Source: Chondrilla cf. caribensis (lineage: Eukaryota > Porifera > Demospongiae > Chondrillida > Chondrillidae). Taken from it: a DNA stretch of 64,000 nucleotides. The notes beneath the pieces were generated by a model that did no database searches, was not told where the DNA came from, and worked only from the letters and a program-made list of their open reading frames with translations. Where the stretch lies: assembly GCA_964020155.1 (NCBI GenBank), contig OZ026555.1:2553282-2617281 (forward strand), given 5' to 3'. A program made the translations under genes and the position numbers. This document shows, one piece after another, positions 10,359 to 21,863 of the stretch. Positions within the stretch are counted from its first letter, which is position 1. Each line of letters begins with the position of its first letter.

Positions 10359-11963
10359 TACCAGTTCATTGAGGATCAGACCTTATTGAAACATTGTGGA
10401 GTGTCCCTTTTTCAGGAAGTGTGCATTGAATTGCATGTCACTGGAGGAAGCTGTGTACCAGTGTTACTGAGGGTGAAGCCATAGTGAAACATTGTTGACA
10501 CAATAATGTACCACACCAGGCCTCAACACAATACAGCACAAAACATCCTACTGTGACCCAGACATTGGGAGGAGAGACCAGTGTGTCTCAACCTAACTAT
10601 CACACCACACCTGACATGCTGGTCCAGACAGAACTCCTCCTCAGCTCTTCTCCTCGTGATTGTTTATACGTACCTTGCAGGTGTGAAGTGTAAACAATCA
10701 CATTTTATACACTACATTTAATTACTACGTACACTCCATACACATGTATCCACAGGCTGTATTGTACATATCCATACACTGTATTGTGCACATATGTACA
10801 CTGTATTGTATGTATCCGGTACACTGTACCATACACGCATCTGCACACTTCTGTGCTCAAATTGGGCTGCTGTTGTAGAGTACTTTTCCATGCAAACCAC
10901 CTCAGGATCACTTTGCCACATTCACATGCTAACACTTCACATGACTTCATTGTAACCAGGACTGGTGTGGTGCCATGTATAGTGGTCCCATGGTGTTGTC
11001 TTGTTGTTTGTGTGAGAATATATCCAGTGATGTCCTCTACTTTCTGTGCCATGAACAGATTTAGGCATATACGTGTGTGCAAATGTACATACTGCAGCTA
11101 CTGTGTGGTGTGTGTACCCTGCTGCTAGTTGGCCTTCGTTATACCAATCAATGTCTGTACAGTTCAATTGGATTGTGTAACTACATACGTATGTGCATTT
11201 ATATGTGTACATATCTACAAATGAAAACACAATACACTGATAATGTCACAGTACATGATGTATACAACAATGTTGCAGGAGTTTACCATAATATGCACGT
11301 GCATATACGTACATGTGTGCAGCTTTCTACTAAACACGCATACATATTCACGTACATGTGTACATGTGTGCAGTTGTGTACATATGTACGTATGTACAAG
11401 TGGGCAGTACTGTACTGTACATTGCATGTGAAGGAGTGGAAGTTGTTAGACATGTTTGTTGTAAGTTAGAAGGTTTCTTGCACTATTTTGAACATGTTTT
11501 ATGGTCAGTACAAGTTAATTTTCAGTTTTGTATCATTTGTACTGATGAAGCCCATGATGGACCAAACGTTGCACAGTTGAATAATAATTGTTAAATAGTT
11601 GAGTATGAATTGTGTGAAATCACGGGGAACATAAATGATGAAAAAAATATGACATGTCCAACAATAGTCCAAGAAATTATTGTCTAATACGTATATACAA
11701 TATGGTATACATACTCACTGTTCATGTACATATGTGGAGATTAAATGTGTGTATTGGGGTAAAAGTCCTTTACTGTAGTAGGTACTGTCCATACATATGT
11801 ATATTTATGTATTACATGTGAATATGAGCATATGCACAACTCTGTGTGTATATGAGTATATGTCCATATATGCAGTATGTATGGAGTTGTCCTTCTCTCA
11901 ACTCACTCATGGCTCTTTTACGATACTTTAGTCTTGTGCAGTTGAGTGTTCCAGTGATCCTAG

Positions 11964-12099
11964 TACATAGACCAGTGGTCCACAGACTTCATCACAGAAG
12001 TGTTGGAGATGATAGAGGATCCTCCATCTTGTGACACTGACGATCAGGTACCAGATGCACTTGTCAATGTTGTGCTGAGCTTCAACCAACACTTCACAG
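11964..12099 (+). CDS. Unrecognised plus-strand exon (YIDQWSTDFITEVLEMIE...)
   Basis: A 136-bp open stretch between a TCCTAG acceptor and CACAG|GTCAGT, phase 0 to 1. It encodes YIDQWSTDFITEVLEMIED then PPSCDTDDQVPDALVNVV and LSFNQHF. Composition and amphipathic pattern suggest an alpha-helical repeat protein, but I do not recognise the family. Partner exons were not identified; it may belong to the same transcription unit as the M13-like exons or to a separate gene. Confidence 0.45.
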
Positions 12100-12410
12100 G
12101 TCAGTGGATGGTCTCACCACCGGCAGGTGTTGTTGTGTTTACACATTCCAACTACAAACACAAAACACTTCTATTACCTGTGTGTGTGGAACACATAACA
12201 CAGGAAATCTGTCTCCTTGTGAGACTGTTCAGTAGAATACACACTACTGCAGGTGACAGGTCTGCACCAGGTGTGCAGGGCCTGTTGCTGGCCTCAGCTG
12301 TGTCACAGTTAGTGGTCAGCCTCACTTGACTACATGACCCACACATACGTGTATACCTCACATCAACATGTGTCCTATCACTCCCACTGTGTGTATTCAC
12401 AGGTGCACTT

Positions 12411-12415
<5 letters not shown>

Positions 12416-12492
<77 letters not shown>
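12416..12492. repeat. (TG)n microsatellite
   Basis: Long TG dinucleotide run, with a degenerate TGTGCGTGCATG tail to about 12522. Frames through it are artefacts. Confidence 0.95.
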
Positions 12493-12499
<7 letters not shown>

Positions 12500-12559
12500 T
12501 GCGTGCATGTGTGCGTGCGTGTGTTATACAATTTTGTCCAATCCTCCTCTACAACTACA

Positions 12560-12800
12560 TACATATGTAGCTACGTACTTACTACCTCTACCTCTCCTTC
12601 TGCAGCTACACACTCACTACCTCTCCCTCTCCCTGTAGCTACACACTCACTATACCTCTCCCTCTCCTTCTGTAGCTACGTACTGACTACCTCTCCCTCT
12701 CCTCCTGTAGCTACACACTCACTACCTCTCCCTCTCCTCCTGTAGCTACACACTCACTACCTTTCCCTCTCCACCTGTAGCTACGCACTCACTACCTCTC
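12560..12800. repeat. Minisatellite, about 35-bp unit
   Basis: Six to seven imperfect copies of a unit containing GTAGCTACACACTCACTACC followed by a CT-rich block (TCTCCCTCTCCTCC). No coding signal. Confidence 0.85.
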
Positions 12801-12819
12801 ACTGCTCCACAAACTGAAT

Positions 12820-14326
12820 GGCAGTACAGACTATGGAGAATCTCTTCACAGAAGGGATGAGTTGACTGTTTGTCTCAGTTGAATCTTTTCTGAAGAAGAA
12901 GAAGTCGAAGAAGACAAGAAAATAGTGAATCAAATTTGGAAAGACTTTCCTCAGTGTTTCAGTTTGTGTCATCAATTTAGAGAAACAGCTATAGCCACTG
13001 CAGCTGTGCTAGATGGTCATTTGTACAGAAATTGATAGTCTTTATATTGTTTATTGTGTATAGCCAGTGTAATTGTAGCTATCAGTTATGTGTTGGGGAC
13101 ACAATATTACTTTTAACTATATACTATCAGTCATACAGTGTAATATACAGAGTATGCGTATTATGTATATCAGATTCCTGCAATGTGCGTGTATAATATT
13201 GTGTATATAGAAGAGTGATTGACGTCGTCATTGGCGTATAATCGGTTAATATCAACTACTGTACGTAGTAACTGTTATGTAAAATGGATATGATGTATGA
13301 CCTATATAGTGAAGCACATGTATTATAATAGTATACACACAGCATATTTATTGACAGGGTCATAACGTTAACGTTCACAGACATTATAATTGAACAATAC
13401 TTTTTACATTATGAAAATTGGAAATAATAATGATAATAATAGAAATAATAAAAAAAATAATGAATTAACAGAGCTACGATAGGTAACTCAGAGATGTATG
13501 GCAGTAAACCATGACATGTGACCAAACACAGACCAAATAGTCCTGGTGTACACTGTCCTGATGGTCCTGGTGTACACTGTACTGACAGTCCTGGTGTACA
13601 CTGTGTATTAACTACTATGTTCTGGTATTGATACTGTATGACCTGTTGTGTGGGATGCAACTAACAATGATGAGTGGTGAACACCAGGTACTGTCACAGT
13701 GTGTGTATGTATGTATAGTAAATTCAATAGGACATAAAGCCACATGAATTAGTTACGTATGTAAGGACATGTAAGGACATGTGTATGGTAAACATTGTTT
13801 AGTGTGTTCCCGCAAATGTAGAACATGTAAAGTACATAAGAAATTGGATTCAGTTGAACCTCTATTAAAGGACACTGTGAATGAAGGACATAATATAAAT
13901 GGCCTGCATACAAAGGACAAATTTGATCACAAATGTGGATGTTGCTATTGTGCTAACACATGTTTTATCTCTGAAGAGTGGAGGATCACTCTACAGTGAA
14001 CAAAATGGCTGTTATCAATGTGTCCTTTATTAAGAGGTTCCACTGTAGCTAAACTTGAAAACCACTCACTAGCACACCACAAATGATACAAGTAACCATT
14101 TCCCTTTCTAAGGAGCCCATAACCAGACAACACGATAATGTGAGTATTACGTACAATAACTGATTTCAAAAGGACAGACCAACTGCAACCTCTCCTGTCA
14201 AGCTTTGTATGAGATGAGAGTACTTGTATGCTATGTGATACCTTCATGGTAAATGGCTCTATAGTACATGTGGTACCACCATGCAGACTGAATACAATAG
14301 GACATATACTGAAGTACTCACTTTAG
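12820..14326. other. Intergenic stretch with small repeats and one MITE-like element
   Basis: No supported exon. It contains three tandem copies of TCCTGGTGTACACTGT at about 13543-13605 and the MITE-like element at 13851-14045. It lies between the plus-strand exon at 12.0 kb and the 3' end of the minus-strand CARD-like gene. Confidence 0.5.
13851..14045. mobile_element. MITE-like element, CAGTKGAACCTC termini
   Basis: Left end CAGTTGAACCTCTATTAAAG; right end read on the minus strand CAGTGGAACCTCTTAATAAA. The ends are near-perfect inverted repeats of about 26 bp and no coding sequence lies between. A related end lies at about 24820 (CAGTGGAACCTCTCCATTAA). Confidence 0.6.
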
Positions 14327-14664
14327 CTAGTTAAGATGTTGACAGGCTGTTGAGTAATTGACAAGATGTTCCAAGTCCCTTTTCATCACTCGCCCTAGAC
14401 TAGACATATTATGATATCCTGCCATGTTTATCATAACATCGCATAGTTGAAGTAGACTTTCTTCGTTGGCTTGCTCTTGGAGGTGTAGGAATAAACGATG
14501 ATTTCCATCACTAGAGTCCATGTTCTCCAACTGATGAAAGAGACCTGGGGGAATGACTCCAGCTGTTGACAATCTGATGGCAATAGCCCGAGAATCAACA
14601 AATGTAAGAAATCTGTACTTGTACTTTTCCATGAACTGTCGGCAGTCAAATCCTGACCCTCCAG
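14327..14664 (-). CDS. CARD-like scaffold gene, terminal exon with death-fold domain
   Basis: Minus-strand last exon, 338 bp, entered in phase 1 after a CCTCTAG acceptor and ending at a stop at 14327-14329. It encodes about 112 residues. FLTFVDSRAIAIRLSTAGVI and LQLCDVMINMAGYHNMSSLG have the helix pattern and hydrophobic spacing of CARD/death-fold domains (six helices, a turn near GVIPP). CARDs make homotypic contacts that link receptors to caspases or kinases. The assignment rests on pattern, not a search. It is the C-terminus of a Ser/Pro-rich protein whose eight preceding exons are listed separately, all phase-compatible. Confidence 0.65.
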
Positions 14665-14834
14665 CTAGAGGAACACAAGAAGACAGATGTGACAACACTA
14701 CACAAACACTGTATAGAGATGTACTGGATGTACTCAATTGACTGTGACTCCTTCAGTTTGTCACAACATGAAAACATTACAGGATACCACACTAAAGTAC
14801 ACATGTACTGTACATTCAATGTACTGTAACTCAC

Positions 14835-15465
14835 AGAGGGTAGGAGGATGACTGTAGTGTGTACTGGGATATGGAGGATGTGGTTCATAGTACTGTGGAG
14901 GGTGGGACAGTGAGGATGGTCCTGGTAGGTCATCTGTTGGGAGTGGTCCTTGAGGAGGGGGAGGAGTGTAGACAGGGTTTCCCCAACTGGAAGGGAGACC
15001 TGTTCTAGGCTGACTTGGATGAAAGGAGGGTTGGTTGTATTGGATAGGCTGTAGAGAAGGGTGTCCATACTGGGGGTATGGAGGGAGGATGGATTGAGGG
15101 TATGAGACAGACTGGGGATTTGGGAAATGCTGTAACATTCCAGGTTCTTGTAAGTCATAGCGATTTTGTCCAGGACCCCAAGGTCTAGGAGGACTGTAGA
15201 TGTATTGTGCCGAAGGATGTGGTGTTCTAGCCATAGGTTGGGTTGGCCACTGAGGTACAGGAGGTGGGTAGGATTGCTGTGGACCGCCACTAGAGGAGAG
15301 GTGGTGTGGAGGTGCTCTTTGAGGAGGTCCAGTCAATGTTGACTGATTCACAGTACCAGGTGAAGGGGAGTTCTGATGAGGGATAGACATCTGAACATCA
15401 CGTGATGGATGAAGTGCTGGAGCTACTGAACATGACACAACATGGTCAGTTTGTCTAGATAAAAT
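14835..15465 (-). CDS. CARD-like scaffold gene, proline-rich exon
   Basis: Minus-strand 631-bp exon, CTTTCAG acceptor, GTGAGT donor, phase 0 to 1, about 210 residues. Very rich in Pro, Ser, Gln and Tyr, with PPPVPQWPTQP, YTPPPPQGPLP and PHPPYPSTHYSHPP stretches; probably disordered, with SH3/WW-type ligand motifs. The opposite strand and another frame are also open here because of the biased composition; splice borders and phases select this frame. Confidence 0.75.
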
Positions 15466-15712
15466 CTGAAAGCAAAAAATTATAAATACAACATAGTGCA
15501 TGTATGTATGTACCACATATTATATTCATGTAGTGACATGAGAATAAGAAATTAGTAAATAAATGTATGCTAATTTCAATGCTGTTATAACCAAACAACT
15601 ATTATTATGCAATTAGTACTAATAGCTTCAATGATGTTTGGTACACACCCAGTCTTTTCCCACTAGACTATACAGTACACAACATCTACTCAAACTCATT
15701 TCAAGTACATAC

Positions 15713-15789
15713 CATAGGTCTGGTGTCCATCTGTTGAAAGATATCTTGAGATGTTTCAGATGATGACAGGGATTGACTTCGTCCAGTCT
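15713..15789 (-). CDS. CARD-like scaffold gene, 77-bp exon
   Basis: Minus-strand exon between a CATCATAG acceptor and CCTATG|GTATGT, phase 1 to 0. It encodes ETGRSQSLSSSETSQDIFQQ then MDTRPM, Ser/Gln-rich like its neighbours. Confidence 0.65.
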
Positions 15790-16220
15790 CTATGATGTTA
15801 AGAACAACATGTAGATGTGATGAATGTGACATTGGATGAAAATGTTTAGGTTTGGAGAGTGTTTAGGAACACGCGTTCATTGGTTTTCTGCACATTTACA
15901 AAGTGTTGAGCCTTAAAAGATTGTTTCCAACAGGAAATAAAATCAATCGCTTACCCTCTTCTGTGTGTTTAGTAAACATTAACATTCCAATAAAAACAGA
16001 AACTAAACCATCCTTTGAGTTGAAAACAGACAGGAAACTCCTATCACTCATTTTAGGACAACAGTATTAGTTCACGTAAAGGGGATAATTGTAATGGAAA
16101 CATACATACAACTATGTACAGTGAGTACTCATTCACTTCACAGGATAAGTACATCATGCTGGCCTGTAGTGATACTAATGAGTACAGTTGAACCTCATGA
16201 TCCAGCACTTCTGAACAATC

Positions 16221-17418
16221 GCATGTGGAACATGTCCGCTTGGCTCACTAAGTGTTAATTCAATGCTATTAGCGCCTTAGTGTAGCCCGAGATCTTATAA
16301 TCACATGACCTTCTCGTGATTTGGTCAAGTGATTACGCAAGAAAAGCGATTGAACGTAATCGAGATTTGAAAGCACGTAGAACGGATAAAATACTTTTGG
16401 CCTACTTTCACTACTTCAATCCTTACTTTCTTTGATTTAAACCCTAATGTAGAGGCTTAAATCAAAAAAATTAAACCTATATTCGACTGCGTATTTTGTC
16501 TCGGACCTAGTAAGGGATGGAGCGCAGCCATCGAAATAAGTTTCGATTAGCAATTGAGCAATTTTAGTTATTTTATGTGTTGAAGGTGCATAATAGTTAC
16601 AAAAGGAAGGTACAAGATCAATATTTTGTCATTTGTCGGTGCGTACCTCGATTGTCTTCGGGTCCTTTTTTCAGCTTCCATTTATATTTGCTCTCCCAAC
16701 GATCGAAAATTCCTATCAATACTATCTTTAGAAATACTAAGAGTTCAAAAAAACAATCGATTGGACTAAAAAGGCATTTAAACGATCAAAGACGATCTCA
16801 CAATAACACTTGATATCGGCGAGATAATGACGTAAGCCAATTAGTCACATGATAATCATGTGATAATGCCTCTTGTAGCGGATCACATTGTGGCATCTGC
16901 AAAATTATGGGGCCTTTTTGATACAGGCTACCTAGGATCGATCTGATTGTTGTATTGCCGAGACATGAGGATGATTCAACTTCTCACCGAGGGGGGTTTT
17001 GATTCGCAATTCCGTTCAAGCGTTATTAGCGAAAATTCTCGGTAAGTTTGGACGGTTTACCATATTTTTGTTAATATCTCGCTAAATGTTCGGTGCATCA
17101 AAACCCCCCTCAGTAGACTTTTAGAAAGTATCATAGCGTATGCTATAATCCAAAAACTGTATCTATAGGAGCTCTCTTATAAAAAGGCCGCCCGATTAAA
17201 TGGTTTTTATAAGCCGATTTAAATGCCGATTTTCTTCGTAATTACGAAGAAAATCATTACCAAAAGCTCTAAGAGTGAAGATTAAATACAATAATGTTAT
17301 CTTAAAACGGTTCAGTACTAGTTCCTGCTTCTTTCAGAGAAATATTAACAATTCAATTTTACCGAAATTCGGCAATCCCAAGAAGCCATAGAAGTGTTAA
17401 TGGACATGTTCCACATGC
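16221..17418. mobile_element. 1.2-kb TIR element, GCATGTGGAACATGTCC ends, copy A
   Basis: Begins GCATGTGGAACATGTCC and ends with the exact reverse complement. About 1.2 kb with no long open frame, so non-autonomous. A second full-length copy lies inverted at 28194-29387. Inside is a palindrome TTTTCTTCGTAATTACGAAG extending through AAAATC at about 17230. It sits in the intron between the exons at 15789 and 17638 of the CARD-like gene. Superfamily not recognised. Confidence 0.8.
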
Positions 17419-17637
17419 GATGATTCCTTTTCAATCTCACAATCATTTCTGTAATCAGGTGACCTTAAATGTATCACATTTTGTCCATTCATGCACTTAG
17501 TCCATGACATACAGGAGGAACAGGTTCAATTACCAACTACACTTGTGTTCAGGCACAGGTGCTGGAGATGGAGGGGACAAAGACTGCTTGTACACTGAGA
17601 AGACCTCCCAGTCTCATCAGCTGAGATGTCCACTTAC

Positions 17638-17845
17638 CTGATGTGGGGCTTGCATATGGTCTCCAGAGAGAATGGGTTGTGGAGAGATTGGTAGGAGCAA
17701 CCAAGGAAGCCGTAACTGGTGATAGCGTTACAGACATTGCTGAGGAATAAGGGGAATTCCCTTGAGCGGAGCGATAAGAAGAGAAATCCCTAGCTGAAGT
17801 GCAGCTAATGACTACTCTACTTTCACTGATCAGATCTGGAGAAAG
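17638..17845 (-). CDS. CARD-like scaffold gene, 208-bp exon
   Basis: Minus-strand exon, CTTACTCAG acceptor, CATCAG|GTAAGT donor, phase 0 to 1. It encodes LSPDLISESRVVISCTSARD ... SLWRPYASPTS: Ser/Thr-rich, no recognised domain. A long (TG)n tract lies just upstream in transcription order. Confidence 0.7.
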
Positions 17846-17881
17846 CTGAGTAAGAAAAACAGCTAAAGTACATACCAAGTC

Positions 17882-18007
<126 letters not shown>

Positions 18008-18228
18008 GTTTTGTGTGTCTATGAGTGTGCTATGTTCAAATGTTAGTTGAGCAAGCCAGAGTGCATGTGTGTGAATATGAGAATGCCACATAATCAATGT
18101 TGAGGACGTTAGTATAAACACATCCCATATTGCAACAGTCAGGTACAAGGCACTGATCCTAAAGTGAGCAGTGTATGGCTATGGTTCACTGGAAGGCTTT
18201 TGTCACTTGTTGTACTGGGAACACTTAC

Positions 18229-18335
18229 TGGATCATTTGTATGTCTCCACTGAGTGGAGTCTTGAGCAATCTCAGACACAGACTGTGACAGAATTGAACT
18301 GGAACCTGAAGTGCAGAGAGCAGACGTATGTGGTT
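18229..18335 (-). CDS. CARD-like scaffold gene, 107-bp exon
   Basis: Minus-strand exon after TTTGAAG, ending GATCCA|GTAAGT, phase 1 to 0. It encodes EPHTSALCTSGSSSILSQSV then SEIAQDSTQWRHTNDP. Ser-rich, no recognised domain. Confidence 0.65.
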
Positions 18336-18624
18336 CTTCAAAGTGGATTATGAAGTGGAGGCACACATTAAGCATAGTCATAGCAGAGGTCTTCATGATT
18401 GTAATGCTATAGGAGAAACACTACCACACAGTGTGGTGCCCAGTATACAGGGGTTTGACTCATTGGAATTGCGCCAGACTGACATGTGAATGTATGCACA
18501 TTGTATGCTACATGTATGTATGCATGTATTGAATGATCACACAACAGGACACATACATGAGGTACTAGATAAGTTGACCGGTACATAGGATACAATAGTG
18601 CAATAATGTATACTGGGTGTGTAT

Positions 18625-18855
18625 CAGTGGTATGTACTGTACATACATAGCAGGTAGGTGGTGTGTACTGTACATAGCAGGTAGGTGGTATGTACTGTAC
18701 ATAGCAGGTAGGTGGTACGTATGTACTGTACATAGCAGGTAGGTGGTGTGTACTCTACATAGCAGGTAGGTGGTATGTACTGTACATAGAAGGTAGGTGG
18801 TATTTACTGTACATAGCAGGTAAGTGGTATGTACTGTACATAGAAGGTACATACA
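18625..18855. repeat. Minisatellite, about 27-bp unit
   Basis: About eight imperfect copies of a unit containing CATAGCAGGTAGGTGGTATG followed by TACTGTA. Intronic to the CARD-like gene. Frames through it encode short repeats and are not considered coding. Confidence 0.9.
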
Positions 18856-19074
18856 CAAGTACTTGATGTAGCATGTCACAGTAGTGTGTGTCTGCCCCAG
18901 GCATCATTAAGGATTATTGCTACAAAGTATTTACAGACTGAACTACTGCAATTACATAGATGTTAATTAGAATACAATACATATGCTTGAGCCATTAAAA
19001 TCAACAAGTAAACAGTAAAATTAGCTCATACCAACCCTCAAGATAATACATAACATTGAGACACACTGACTCAC

Positions 19075-19315
19075 CATACTGAGGGTCTCTGGGATATGTT
19101 CTCTGAATAGTATATGGAGGTTGAGGGGAATCCCCTGTGTGATGAGCACTTGTGTGACTACGAGTACTGCTAGGAGACATATCAGGTCTGCTAGTCTCCA
19201 TGGGAACCGTAACCAATGACGACGGATCCACAACAGAGCTGATAGGACTCTGAGGCAGAGAAACTCTTTGTGACATTGGAGAACTACTGGAAGAGTCAGA
19301 CTGTGTAGAGTGGAC
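19075..19315 (-). CDS. CARD-like scaffold gene, 241-bp exon
   Basis: Minus-strand exon, TTCACTAG acceptor, CAGTATG|GTGAGT donor, phase 0 to 1, 80 codons. It encodes STQSDSSSSSPMSQRVSLPQ ... SPQPPYTIQRTYPRDPQY. Ser/Pro-rich and probably disordered. Confidence 0.7.
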
Positions 19316-19479
19316 CTAGTGAAGATCACAGGATGATACATTGGAGGTGAGAGTTCATTATCAATGACATGTATGTGTAAGTATGTACAACATGCACATA
19401 CATACACACAAACACACACAAACATACATAAACACAGGCACACACATACGTACAAACACACCCACTCAAACACAAATAG

Positions 19480-19483
<4 letters not shown>

Positions 19484-19544
<61 letters not shown>
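19484..19544. repeat. (CA)n microsatellite
   Basis: CA dinucleotide run of about 60 bp that ends within ten bases of the 19553-19602 exon, on its donor side. Confidence 0.95.
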
Positions 19545-19547
<3 letters not shown>

Positions 19548-19552
19548 CTCAC

Positions 19553-19602
19553 ATTACAGCTAGCATGGTCCACCTGCTGAGCTGGAGAGGATGAAGTAGA
19601 TT
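19553..19602 (-). CDS. CARD-like scaffold gene, 50-bp exon
   Basis: Minus-strand exon, TGTTAG acceptor, TGTAAT|GTGAGT donor, phase 1 to 0. It encodes ESTSSSPAQQVDHASCN. It exactly bridges the phase of the exon before (1) and the exon after (0), which is the main reason to accept such a short exon. Confidence 0.6.
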
Positions 19603-20326
19603 CTAACACAGAGGAAAAGAAATCTATAGTAAATAAAGACTAACAACACAATCATAATAATATTAAGTTGGTTTATACATACAAGACATAGTCTATCATA
19701 GCCAGACCTCATTCCACCATTGAAATCCACTAGGTAATTAATTGTTGAACACCAGACAAAATGGAGGAAAAGGTCTGTACAAGCTAGACTACTTTATCTC
19801 ATACATTCCATATTTGGAATTAGTGTGTTCATGTTCAAATGAAGCAGGTGCACTTAGTGGAAGGATTTACATGTAACCTAAAAAAGTATACATAATATAT
19901 TACACACTCAGTACAAACAATACATTCACATTCTCTCAGAATACACTACACATTCAATACAGTGGTATGTACTGGCACATCCTCATATTCCAATGACTTG
20001 GGTCTGTACAGGATTTGAAGTTAAGGGAGTCTTGTGGGGACAGTGATGTTTGAAAAATAAACAAAGTGTGGACCTTTGGATGTGGAATAGTAACCTTTAT
20101 TAATAAGACAAGAATTAACTTACTAGGCGGTGAGACAAAGGGGAGGGGAATAATATCTTCCCTAGGGGGGTGGGGAGGCATGCTTTGGTCAGAGCCAACT
20201 CTAGGGATGGACACCTAGTTCCCCTGAATATGTGTGATCTCCAGAATACCTCATATTTACCAACCCAACAGCATGGGGTAGTTTACTGCTCAAGTACATA
20301 CCGGTAACATTAAACTCAAAACTGAC

Positions 20327-20434
20327 CAGATACTCCAACCAGTGGTGGCTGCTCTATATGACGTCTTTTATTTGAAGGTTCTCCAGTTGGGTTTGAATCA
20401 GGTGTCTGAGGGGATTCCCCACTAGATACACCAC
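20327..20434 (-). CDS. CARD-like scaffold gene, 108-bp exon with basic cluster
   Basis: Minus-strand exon, CACCTAG acceptor, TATCTG|GTCAGT donor, phase 1 to 1. It encodes GGVSSGESPQTPDSNPTGEP then SNKRRHIEQPP. The NKRRH cluster could be a short nuclear-localisation signal; that is speculative. Confidence 0.65.
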
Positions 20435-20503
20435 CTAGGTGAAAGTGAGCACAAACACATTATGAAGATTTGGAAAGAGACTTCAAACAGAGCTCTTCCT
20501 CAC

Positions 20504-20714
20504 CTGTTGGGCATCTACTGTTGAGAGGGTTGAGAGTCAAGGTGTCAGCATCTCTAGTGAAGTGGGTCAGAATGTCCTCTGGGATCCTCTCCATGTAGTA
20601 GTGTTGGTGATAACCAGAAAGAAACCCCAACTTGAACTCTACTGATGTCTTATTCTGAGCAATTCCTCCCAAAACACCAGTTAACAAGGAAATTCCTTCG
20701 GATGTTTGGACAGT
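20504..20714 (-). CDS. CARD-like scaffold gene, most upstream exon found
   Basis: Minus-strand 211-bp exon, CTTGTAG acceptor, CAACAG|GTGAGG donor, phase 0 to 1. It encodes TVQTSEGISLLTGVLGGIAQ then FKLGFLSGYHQHYYMERIPE. Unlike the following exons it is not low-complexity and looks folded; I do not recognise the domain. The nine exons total 1971 bp (656 codons plus stop). No initiating exon was found upstream, so the gene is incomplete at its 5' end. Confidence 0.65.
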
Positions 20715-21249
20715 CTACAAGTAGATGTGTACTAACATTTAAGACACTGTACGAGATGTCACAATATGTACATTGACTAGTAATTTTATAGTGACAAGGG
20801 GTAATAAAACATTGTCCACAATATAATGTATATCTACTGCAACAGAACGATGGTGAACATATGCAGTGGCAACAGAACAAATCGTGTGTTACATGTCATA
20901 TAGAAAAGGAGTACATTGACATTTCTCTTTATTTTGATTACTGTCCTCTCTGTTGGTTCAAATGATTGTTCAAGATTATGCACTATCACTTGCACTATTA
21001 ATACATGTATCCCGATTGGTGATATTGTCACTTAAGATCAAAGGGACCAACTGGAGTACATTCGCGATGTACTGGGGTACAACACTGACCTTATTAGTGA
21101 TTTACCCCGGTTTTTAAGTGACTGGTATTAATTAATCAACAGCCATTGTTATGTGCCCATTGTGTATTCTCGGCTGTATTCTTGGCTCGAGCCATTCTTC
21201 GACGTTCTCAACGGGGGTTGAAAAAGGGTGTTTCTCGGTTTTTCTATTA

Positions 21250-21495
21250 GAAGAAGCCATAACCGTTGCTTTGTTCGTTCGGTAAGTATTCTAAGCCTCG
21301 TTGGTACGGCAAGTTAACTCGTTCGTTCGGTAAATACTCTGAAACTCGTTGGTTCGGCAAGTTTCTTTGTTCGTTTGGTAAATACTCTGAAACTTGTTGG
21401 TTCGATGAGTTTCTTCGTTCGCTCAGTAAATATTCCAAGGCTCGTGGATTCGGCCATTTTCCTCGTTCGTTCGATAAGTGTCCTGACGCTCGTTG
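21250..21495. repeat. 48-bp tandem repeat
   Basis: About 4.5 imperfect copies of a 48-bp unit built on CGTTCGTTCGGTAAATACTC and GAAACTCGTTGGTTCGGCAA. Because 48 is a multiple of three, frames stay open on both strands (for example a 16-residue repeat containing EPTSFRVFTE). No splice signal or start supports translation. Confidence 0.85.
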
Positions 21496-21739
21496 ATTCG
21501 GGAAGTACGGGCGGCCAAGATGCTATCTGAATGGGTTGATAGCCACCTCCAGCTCTTTGAGAAAATCGTCTTTTTCGATGTCGTGAACGAAATCCATCTC
21601 CACTACTCGTAATCGTGCTATTGAACGGGATACATAATAGTTGTACCCTGCTTTTGGTCGGTACAACTATTACATATGTACATACTTGTATACTTGAGTA
21701 TACTATTATTATTACTGGATGGACCCATCCCAACCTCAG

Positions 21740-21863
21740 GTACTATCCAGCCATCAGTAGAGCTGATGAGGAGAGAGTAGAGTGGAGCAAGGAGTGTTGG
21801 ACAGAGAAGAGGAGTTTGACAATTGATGTCATTTTAACTGACACAACAAGAGAGGGAAGAAAG
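21740..21863 (+). CDS. Isolated plus-strand exon (YYPAISRADEERVEW...)
   Basis: Open stretch between a CCTCAG acceptor and AAG|GTTAGC. It encodes YYPAISRADEERVEWSKECW then TEKRSLTIDVILTDTTREGRK. Codon use and composition look coding; the family is not recognised. A possible short terminal exon ESRNDT-stop follows a TTTCAG acceptor at about 22199. Upstream partners are unknown. It is divergent from the CARD-like gene. Confidence 0.35.

Noticed and set aside
10838..11055. Minus-strand frame MAQKVEDITGYILTQTTRQH... that looks protein-like
   Set aside because: No acceptable splice borders or partner exons on the minus strand, and it lies within repeat-rich DNA next to the plus-strand M13-like exons.
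12334..12638. Open frames of repeating VCVC across the TG tract
   Set aside because: Pure product of the (TG)n microsatellite; the same applies to the frames at 17.9, 19.5, 39.1 and 58.4 kb.
21634..21674. Short inverted repeat GTAATAGTTGTACC around a 10-base loop
   Set aside because: Too short and isolated to assign a role; no terminator function is expected in a eukaryotic context.
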